DNA from: Leptolinea sp. UBA5203
GTDB taxonomy: Bacteria > Chloroflexota > Anaerolineae > Anaerolineales > Anaerolineaceae
Assembly: GCA_002412765.1 (NCBI GenBank)
Contig: DHVR01000002.1
Location: forward strand, 1 to 11,017
Length of the DNA stretch: 11,017 bases
Direction of reading: 5' to 3'
In this document: positions 5,648 through 11,017 of the stretch, in pieces
Layout of the letters: the number at the start of each line of letters is the position of its first letter
Position numbering within the stretch: the stretch's first letter is position 1
The notes under the pieces: generated by a model
The model's database searches: none
What the model was told of the DNA's origin: nothing
What the model saw: the letters and a program-made list of their open reading frames with translations, nothing else
Made by a program: the position numbers and the translations under genes

Positions 5648-6874
5648 ATGAGTCAGGTTGTGGATCGGTTTATCAGCTATGTTGGTTACGAGACTGCTTC
5701 AGATGGGCAGGTCGAGCAGTGTCCCAGCACGGAGAATCAGCGTGTTTTTGGCAATGTCCTGGTCAAAGAGATGCAGGCCATGGGGCTGCAAAAAGTAAGC
5801 ATCGATGCCAATAGTTACGTCATGGGCATGCTGCCTGCCAATACCAAACGAAAAATCCGCCCAATCGGTTTGATCGCTCATATGGATACCAGTCCGGATT
5901 TCAGCGGAGAAAATGTCAAACCTCAGTTCCATGAGAACTATGATGGGGGAACGATTCATCTATCCAAGGCTTCCAAAGTCAGCCTAAACCCCAAAGAATT
6001 CCCTGAATTGAAAAACTATATTGGGCAAACCCTGATTACCACCGACGGCAGCACCTTGTTGGGTGCGGATGATAAAGCCGGTATCGCCGAGATTCTCACG
6101 GCTGTGGATGCCTTAATCAAGCAGCCCGGACTAGAACACGGCGAGGTTTGGATTTGCTTTACACCGGATGAAGAAATTGGGCGGGGTGCCGATTTATTTG
6201 AAGTGAAGAAGTTTCCGGTTGATTTTGCCTTAACCGTGGATGGCGGGCCTGTGGGGGAATACGTCTATGAGAATTTCAATGCCGCCGGCGCTCAGGTGGA
6301 AATCACTGGGCGCAGCGTCCATCCCGGGTCTGCCAAGAATAAAATGATCAACAGCCTTGAAATAGCCATGCAGTTTCACCACCTCATGCCGCAGGCTGCC
6401 AAGCCGGAATACACCGATGGATATGATGGGTTTATTCATTTAGTTAAGGTAGATGGGAATATTGAGAAAGCAACACTGTTGTATATCATCCGCGATCATG
6501 ATTCCGAGAAATTTGAACAATTAAAATCCATATTGGTCAATGCTGGGGGGTATCTCAATAACCGATACCAACAGGATTTGGTCAAGGTGATGATCAATGA
6601 TCAATATAAGAATATGAAAGAGAAAATTGAGCCACACGGTTATATCATGGAAATCGTGCGAACAGCCATGCAGCAAGCTGGGATTGAGCTGTTTACCGAG
6701 CCGGTCCGCGGTGGAACCGATGGAGCCCGCTTATCCTTTATGGGTCTGCCGACGCCCAACCTCTTTACCGGAGGTCATAATGGACACGGACCCTATGAGT
6801 TTATCAGCGTCCAATCCATGGAAAAGGCCGTCGCGGTGATCCAAAAAATCATTCTAGAAGTCGCCAAACAATGA
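5648..6874 (+). CDS. pepT: Peptidase T (tripeptide aminopeptidase, M20 zinc family)
   Basis: From the ATG at 5648 the product is 408 residues, the same length as E. coli PepT. It is a cytoplasmic di-zinc aminopeptidase that removes the N-terminal residue from tripeptides. All metal and catalytic positions of the M20B family appear: HMDTSPD with His78 and Asp80, GADDKAG with the bridging Asp141, the general-base pair in TPDEEIG (Glu175-Glu176), TVDGG (Asp198), and GGHNGHGPYEF with His380 as the last ligand. The lid/dimer domain between the two metal-binding halves contains VHPGSAKNKMINS (224-236). The C-terminal GGTDGARLSFMGLPTPNLF is typical. It is monocistronic, bounded by terminators on both sides. 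No signal peptide is seen. Peptide salvage is its expected role, unrelated to the lipid operon upstream. Confidence 0.96.
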   Translation: MSQVVDRFISYVGYETASDGQVEQCPSTENQRVFGNVLVKEMQAMGLQKVSIDANSYVMGMLPANTKRKIRPIGLIAHMDTSPDFSGENVKPQFHENYDGGTIHLSKASKVSLNPKEFPELKNYIGQTLITTDGSTLLGADDKAGIAEILTAVDALIKQPGLEHGEVWICFTPDEEIGRGADLFEVKKFPVDFALTVDGGPVGEYVYENFNAAGAQVEITGRSVHPGSAKNKMINSLEIAMQFHHLMPQAAKPEYTDGYDGFIHLVKVDGNIEKATLLYIIRDHDSEKFEQLKSILVNAGGYLNNRYQQDLVKVMINDQYKNMKEKIEPHGYIMEIVRTAMQQAGIELFTEPVRGGTDGARLSFMGLPTPNLFTGGHNGHGPYEFISVQSMEKAVAVIQKIILEVAKQ

Positions 6875-6881
6875 GATAAAT

Positions 6882-6912
6882 AAAGGACAATCGATCAGGA
6901 TTGTCCTTTTTT
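6882..6912. terminator. Bidirectional terminator between pepT and the glutaredoxin-like gene
   Basis: AAAGGACAATC (6882-6892) pairs perfectly with GATTGTCCTTT (6899-6909) around a 6-nt loop. A T run (6907-6912) follows on the plus strand, and a T-rich TTTATTTAT follows on the minus strand. The minus-strand gene's stop codon (6895-6897) lies in the loop, and its last sense codons form one stem arm. Confidence 0.9.
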
Positions 6913-7206
6913 CTTGAAAAGGGTTTGCCAGAAGGATTGAGGTTTCTGTAGAAGATCGGGATAATTAATGGAAATATGTTGAATACACTGGTTTACCCCA
7001 GGCTCGATCAGTATTTCACCTTCGGGAAATTCCAGCGTAGGAACTGACAAATATCCTTTTGTTAATTCTATTAAGCGAATTGCCTGTTCTGAATTTTGTT
7101 GAGAGACATCCAGAAGTTCGTACTTGACTTGATATTTCTTAAAGGCAGCGAGCATCATCTGAGAATGGGCACAATTATTGCGGTAGTAAAAACGAATACT
7201 TCCCAT
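6895..7206 (-). CDS. Glutaredoxin-like thioredoxin-fold protein with a CxxS motif
   Basis: This 103-residue protein begins at the ATG at 7206 (minus strand), with AGGTGA about 6 nt upstream. The longer GTG start at 7215 lies inside that site and is less likely. The fold is suggested by beta-strand SIRFYYR, the redox motif C12-A-H-S15 at a helix start, strand YELLDVS, the cis-Pro loop SVPTLEF and strand ILIEP, then a C-terminal helix. Classical glutaredoxins have CPYC or CGFS. Here the second Cys is Ser and the Pro is missing, so any activity would be monothiol; this could be a redox, Fe-S or mycoredoxin-like role, or none. No signal peptide is visible. It converges on pepT and diverges from pgl with a shared 94-bp upstream region. 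Confidence 0.75.
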   Translation of the reverse strand: MGSIRFYYRNNCAHSQMMLAAFKKYQVKYELLDVSQQNSEQAIRLIELTKGYLSVPTLEFPEGEILIEPGVNQCIQHISINYPDLLQKPQSFWQTLFKKKGQS

Positions 7207-7231
7207 GAATTTCACCTGTTCTGGACAAATT

Positions 7232-7259
7232 TTGTTAAATTTGGTTTTGCATTTATAAT
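7232..7259 (+). promoter_or_regulatory. Sigma70-type promoter for pgl (-zwf-ettA)
   Basis: TTGTTA (7232-7237) and a perfect TATAAT (7254-7259) are separated by 16 nt. Transcription would begin near 7266, about 35 nt before the pgl ATG. The region is markedly AT-rich compared with flanking genes. Confidence 0.6.
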
Positions 7260-7300
7260 GATCTTAATTGGATTCATTCTATCATCAATTGGGGTGCTAA

Positions 7301-8083
7301 ATGCAGAAAATTCAAATTTATGAGGAAGAAGAACAACTCTTTAAGAAAGCTGCTGCTTTGTTTTTAACTCTGGCGGAACGAGCTATTCAACAACACAAAA
7401 AATTGTATTTGGCTTTATCCGGAGGCGGCACGCCAGATCAGTTGTATGCCAATCTGGTTTTGCAAAAGGATTTACTTGCCTGGCAGGATGTAGAGGTCTA
7501 TTTTTCGGACGAACGTTTGGTGCCTGTGACAGACGCTGGCAGTAATTATTATCAGGCCGCCAAGCAACTTCTGGATCAGGTTGGACACCCAAAAGAACAG
7601 CGGTACTTCCCGAATGTCAGCCTCTCTCACGAAGAAGCGGCTGCACAATATGAATATTTGATCTGCCAGCAGGTTCCTAAAAAAGAGGGCATCCCCTGTT
7701 TTGATATCATCCTGCTGGGACTGGGTAATGACGGGCACACTGCTTCCTTGTTTCCTCATCAGATCGGTAATGAAATCTTTGAGTCGTTGATTGTTCCAGT
7801 GACTGCCAAGTATAAAAACCGGCCGTCCAAGCGCATCAGTATGACCCCCAAGATGATTAATCGTGCAGCCAATGTGATTTTCCTGTTATCAGGACATGAG
7901 AAAGCACAGGCAGTCTATCATTCCTTGATGGAAGGTCAGGATTGGCATATCTGGCCAGCCAGCAGCATCAGCGGTGATAAAAATGATGTCTATTGGTTTA
8001 TGAACGAGGCCGCAGCCGAACATCTTGAGATTCCAGTACCTATGAAGCCAATTGTAGGAGAAAAGAGTGCCCCTGCTGATTAA
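7301..8083 (+). CDS. pgl: 6-phosphogluconolactonase
   Basis: This 260-residue protein of the DevB/Pgl (glucosamine-6-phosphate isomerase-like) family hydrolyses 6-phosphoglucono-1,5-lactone to 6-phosphogluconate, the second step of the oxidative pentose phosphate pathway, in the cytoplasm. Family motifs in order are LALSGGGTPDQLY (37-49, phosphate loop), VYFSDERLVP (66-75), SNYY (81-84) and LGLGNDGHTASLFP (139-152), which holds the catalytic His. A later RISMTPKMIN and LLSGHEKA match the usual C-terminal pattern. The length is normal to slightly long; a short tail after VPVPMKPIVG is lineage-specific. The start ATG at 7301 has a GGGGTG site 4 nt upstream, a somewhat weak context. It is followed by zwf after 67 nt on the same strand, so both pathway enzymes are probably co-transcribed. 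Confidence 0.95.
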   Translation: MQKIQIYEEEEQLFKKAAALFLTLAERAIQQHKKLYLALSGGGTPDQLYANLVLQKDLLAWQDVEVYFSDERLVPVTDAGSNYYQAAKQLLDQVGHPKEQRYFPNVSLSHEEAAAQYEYLICQQVPKKEGIPCFDIILLGLGNDGHTASLFPHQIGNEIFESLIVPVTAKYKNRPSKRISMTPKMINRAANVIFLLSGHEKAQAVYHSLMEGQDWHIWPASSISGDKNDVYWFMNEAAAEHLEIPVPMKPIVGEKSAPAD

Positions 8084-8122
8084 AGTAATTTTCTAATCGA
8101 GTATCAAATTAACGTTAGTTTC

Positions 8123-8143
8123 TTACCCAATCAGGGTAAAGGA
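8123..8143 (+). promoter_or_regulatory. zwf ribosome binding site with an overlapping small hairpin
   Basis: AAAGGA (8138-8143) is 7 nt before the zwf ATG. TTACCC (8123-8128) and GGGTAA (8134-8139) can form a 6-bp hairpin with a 5-nt loop that reaches the first bases of the site. A regulatory effect is possible but unproven. Confidence 0.45.
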
Positions 8144-8150
8144 TTGCATC

Positions 8151-9635
8151 ATGAATTCACTGCAACAAAATGGTTACCCCATCGAAATCATCATTTTTGG
8201 CGCTTCAGGTGATTTAACTCACCGGAAATTAGTGCCATCGCTATTTAATTTATTTCGCAAAAAGAAAGTAGCCGAGTCTCTGAAAATAATTGGTTTTGCA
8301 ACCCGTCCCTGGGATGATGCACAATTCCGGGAAGAGATGAAAACCGGTCTGGATGTTTTTGCTTCTTTTGCTTATCAACCAGCGGAATGGGATGCATTTA
8401 AGAACGGTCTGTTTTATCAACCCGGTGATTTTAACAATCCAGAAGATTATAAAAAACTGGCGGATCGAATCGGTAAGGATGCTCCGGTAAACCGCTTGAT
8501 CTATCTCTCTGCCCCGCCCAAGTTTTATGTACCCATTCTGGAAAACCTTGCAGCAGTGGGTTTATTATCAGAAGGTGAGCAATGGGTGCGGGTGGTGATT
8601 GAGAAACCCTTCGGACATGACCTGGCATCTGCTAAAGCATTAAATCGCTCAGTACATCAGGTGTTGAAGGAAGAGCAAGTTTACCGCATAGACCATTACC
8701 TGGGCAAGGAGACGGTTCAGAATATTCTGGTTTTCCGTTTTGCCAACACCATTTTTGAACCTATTTGGAATCGCAATTATATTGATCACGTGCAAATCAC
8801 CGTGGCTGAAACGGTGGGTGTGGGACATCGGGCCAAGTATTATGACGGTGTGGGGGTCCTACGGGATATGTTCCAAAACCATTTGCTGCAACTATTGGCT
8901 CTGGTCGCCATGGAACCGCCGGCATCTTTTTCCGCTGAAGCATTGCGAAACGAACGGACTAAAGTACTCAGCGCTGTGCGACCGATCACCCGTGAGGAAG
9001 TATCCGATTGGACCGTGCGAGGGCAATATAAAGGGTACGAAATTGAGAATTCACAGACGCCGACCTATGCAGCCCTGAAACTGTTTGTTGAGAATTGGCG
9101 CTGGCAGGGAGTACCCTTCTATCTGCGCTCTGGCAAGAAGATGGCGGCCAAATCGTCTGAAATTATTGTGCAATTTAAATGTCCGCCGCATATCATGTTC
9201 CCCGTTGATGATTGCAATCAGCTCTCACCCAATATGCTATCCTTGTGTTTACAGCCTAACGAAGGCATTCATTTTCGATTTGAAGCCAAGCAGCCGGATA
9301 CCACGGCTTCGATGAAATCCGTGCATATGGAATTTGAGTATGCCGAAGCCTTTGGCGACAGCGCCATCCCGGAAGCTTATGAACGCCTGTTGTTGGATGC
9401 CCTGATGGGGGATGCCTCCTTGTTTTCCCGTAGTGATGCGATTGAACTGGCTTGGGAATTGGTGGACCCCATTCTACAAAGTTGGGAGGAAGATTCCAAA
9501 CCGCCTCTGGCCATCTACCAACCTGATTTTTGGGGACCCCAGGAAGCCGATGAGTTTCTGGAGAAAGACGGCAGGCAATGGTATCATGAGTGTGGGATTA
9601 AACATGACACGACGATGAAAATGGTTTCTTCCTGA
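8151..9635 (+). CDS. zwf: Glucose-6-phosphate 1-dehydrogenase
   Basis: This 494-residue enzyme of normal length oxidises glucose 6-phosphate to 6-phosphoglucono-lactone with NAD(P)+, feeding the pgl product next door. The N-terminal Rossmann motif is IFGASGDLTHRKL (15-27). Arg52 after the second strand (IIGFATRP) is at the place that favours NADP+ in the family, though cofactor use is inference. EKPFG (151-155) and the substrate motif RIDHYLGKE (179-187, His182 phosphate contact) follow. RDMFQNHLLQ (238-247) contains His244, equivalent to the catalytic base His240 of Leuconostoc mesenteroides. VPFYLRSGKKMA lies further down. The gene is intact, without frameshift. It follows pgl and precedes ettA by 36 nt on the same strand. 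No gnd (6-phosphogluconate dehydrogenase) is in view. Confidence 0.97.
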   Translation: MNSLQQNGYPIEIIIFGASGDLTHRKLVPSLFNLFRKKKVAESLKIIGFATRPWDDAQFREEMKTGLDVFASFAYQPAEWDAFKNGLFYQPGDFNNPEDYKKLADRIGKDAPVNRLIYLSAPPKFYVPILENLAAVGLLSEGEQWVRVVIEKPFGHDLASAKALNRSVHQVLKEEQVYRIDHYLGKETVQNILVFRFANTIFEPIWNRNYIDHVQITVAETVGVGHRAKYYDGVGVLRDMFQNHLLQLLALVAMEPPASFSAEALRNERTKVLSAVRPITREEVSDWTVRGQYKGYEIENSQTPTYAALKLFVENWRWQGVPFYLRSGKKMAAKSSEIIVQFKCPPHIMFPVDDCNQLSPNMLSLCLQPNEGIHFRFEAKQPDTTASMKSVHMEFEYAEAFGDSAIPEAYERLLLDALMGDASLFSRSDAIELAWELVDPILQSWEEDSKPPLAIYQPDFWGPQEADEFLEKDGRQWYHECGIKHDTTMKMVSS

Positions 9636-9671
9636 AATTATAAAATTAGTAGTCTGGAGAAAATAAGCTGA

Positions 9672-11017
9672 ATGAGTGTAGAAGTCAATAAAAGTATCTT
9701 TTTTATGAACGGAGTTGGTAAGTATTACAACGAAAAAGCGGTCATAAAAGATATTTCCCTTTCTTATTTTTATGGAGCAAAAATCGGTGTTTTGGGCCTG
9801 AATGGATCTGGCAAAAGCACACTCCTGCGCATTATGGCGGGAATTGATAAGGAATACGTCGGCGAGACCAATCTCCTGCCCGGTTTTACCGTTGGTTTTC
9901 TGGAACAGGAACCCCAATTGGATGCTGAAAAAACCGTCCTGCAATCTGTGCAGGAAGGCGTGCAGCCGATTGTTGACCTAGTGGAAGAGTACAACCGTCT
10001 GAGTGAATCCTTTGCCAACCCCATGACTGACGAAGAGATGAATCAGTTGATTGAAAAACAGGGCAACCTGCAGGATAAAATTGATCACCTGGATGCCTGG
10101 GACATTGATTCCCGTTTGGAAATGGCCATGGACGCCCTGCGCTGCCCGCCGCCGGAAACCAGCGTCAAGGTGCTTTCGGGGGGTGAACGTCGGCGGGTGG
10201 CCTTATGCCGGCTGCTGCTGCAGAAACCGGATATTCTCCTGCTGGATGAACCTACCAACCATTTGGATGCGGAAACGATCTCCTGGTTGGAGCACCATTT
10301 ACAGCAATATGAAGGCACCGTGATTGCCGTAACCCATGACCGTTATTTTCTGGATAATGTGGCGGGTTGGATTCTGGAGCTGGATCGTGGGATCGGCGTT
10401 CCCTGGCGTGGGAATTATTCCTCCTGGTTGGATCAAAAACGCAATAAATTACAGAAGGAAGAAAAAGGGGAATCGGAACGCCAGCGCACCCTGCAGCGCG
10501 AGCTGGAATGGATTCAAATGTCCCCCAAGGGGCGGCATGCCAAATCCAAAGCCAGAATCAAGGCTTATGAATCCTTGCTCAATCAGGATGTGTCCCAAAA
10601 AATCAAGGAAATGGAAATTTATATACCCCCAGGACCCCGTTTGGGGGACGTGGTGATTGAAGCCAGGCATGTCAACAAGGCTTACGGAGATCAATATCTG
10701 ATTAATGATTTGAATTTCTCCCTGCCCCCAGGCGGCATTATCGGGATTATCGGACCGAATGGCGCCGGTAAAACGACGCTCTTTCGCATGATTACCGGTC
10801 AGGAGACTGCGGATCAAGGGGAGTTCTTTGTGGGTACAACGGTTAAGTTGTCCTATATGGATCAGATGCGTGATAAGTTGCTGGATGATAAATCCGTGTG
10901 GGAGATGATTTCGGGGGGATTGGATACGATTCAACTGGGAACACGCGAGATCAATTCCCGGGGTTATGTCTCCAAGTTCAATTTTAATGGAGCGGATCAG
11001 CAGAAGAAAATGAATAC
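9672..11017 (+). CDS. ettA: ABC-F translation factor EttA (3' end cut by window edge)
   Basis: The frame is open from the ATG at 9672 to the right edge, 448 codons of an expected total of about 555. An in-frame TGA at 9669-9671 fixes this ATG as the most upstream start; the best GGAG (9656-9659) is a rather long 12 nt away. The protein has two ABC ATPase domains and no transmembrane segments. Domain 1 has Walker A GLNGSGKST (42-50), signature LSGGERRRVAL (168-178), Walker B/catalytic Glu in LDEPTNHLD (191-199) and switch His222. The linker holds the EttA-type motif ELEWIQMSPKGRHAKSKAR (277-295), which in E. coli contacts tRNA and the ribosome. Domain 2 has GPNGAGKTT (361-369) and SRGYVSKFNFNGADQ (429-443), typical of EttA; its second signature is beyond the edge. 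EttA binds the ribosomal E site and gates early elongation by ATP/ADP ratio. Position after pgl-zwf suggests shared transcription, perhaps by proximity only. Confidence 0.95.
   Translation, partial: MSVEVNKSIFFMNGVGKYYNEKAVIKDISLSYFYGAKIGVLGLNGSGKSTLLRIMAGIDKEYVGETNLLPGFTVGFLEQEPQLDAEKTVLQSVQEGVQPIVDLVEEYNRLSESFANPMTDEEMNQLIEKQGNLQDKIDHLDAWDIDSRLEMAMDALRCPPPETSVKVLSGGERRRVALCRLLLQKPDILLLDEPTNHLDAETISWLEHHLQQYEGTVIAVTHDRYFLDNVAGWILELDRGIGVPWRGNYSSWLDQKRNKLQKEEKGESERQRTLQRELEWIQMSPKGRHAKSKARIKAYESLLNQDVSQKIKEMEIYIPPGPRLGDVVIEARHVNKAYGDQYLINDLNFSLPPGGIIGIIGPNGAGKTTLFRMITGQETADQGEFFVGTTVKLSYMDQMRDKLLDDKSVWEMISGGLDTIQLGTREINSRGYVSKFNFNGADQQKKMN

Noticed and set aside
9474..9944. Minus-strand frame across the zwf-ettA junction
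   Set aside because: It overlaps the coding ends of two well-supported plus-strand genes and shows no domain of its own.
10449..10934. 161-codon minus-strand frame
   Set aside because: It is antisense to ettA, where the linker and second ABC domain are clearly encoded on the plus strand.

Overview
The window is 11 kb of single-copy, gene-dense bacterial DNA with no mobile element, CRISPR array, rRNA or tRNA that I can see. Start codons, Shine-Dalgarno sites and intrinsic terminators are ordinary bacterial ones. An Anaerolineae-like (Chloroflexota) or other anaerobic environmental bacterium is my best guess. It rests on the combination of a PUFA-synthase-type lipid gene pair, a stand-alone biotin carrier beside an acyl-CoA carboxyltransferase, PepT, EttA and pgl-zwf, plus the dispersed-looking GC palindrome between genes. 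The taxonomic call is inference, not something the sequence proves.

Region 1 (1-5095, plus strand) looks like one operon. It starts with the 3' end of a PfaC-like multidomain protein carrying FabA-type hotdog dehydratases. A complete PfaD enoyl reductase follows, then three genes that look like a biotin-dependent acyl-CoA carboxylase lacking its biotin carboxylase: a carboxyltransferase, a 62-residue small subunit candidate and a biotin carrier protein. A strong terminator closes the unit. The simplest reading is a secondary-lipid or polyunsaturated fatty acid type synthase linked to a carboxyltransferase that could supply malonyl-CoA (or methylmalonyl-CoA) extender units. An Ile at the position known to tune acyl-CoA specificity in this family is compatible with that idea.

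Region 2 (5045-5647) has no gene I can support. It holds two almost identical terminators 480 bp apart, an imperfect 16-bp inverted repeat and a GC-rich palindrome.

Region 3 (5648-7206) has pepT (peptidase T) facing a small glutaredoxin-like gene on the minus strand. A terminator hairpin lies between them, and the minus-strand gene's stop codon sits in its loop.

Region 4 (7207-11017, plus strand) begins at a good sigma70-type promoter. It carries pgl and zwf, the first two steps of the oxidative pentose phosphate pathway in reverse gene order, then ettA, an ABC-F translation factor that runs off the right edge.

The most noteworthy signal is the lipid synthase/carboxyltransferase operon with its tiny extra subunit. 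I did not find a system that I could call entirely undescribed.
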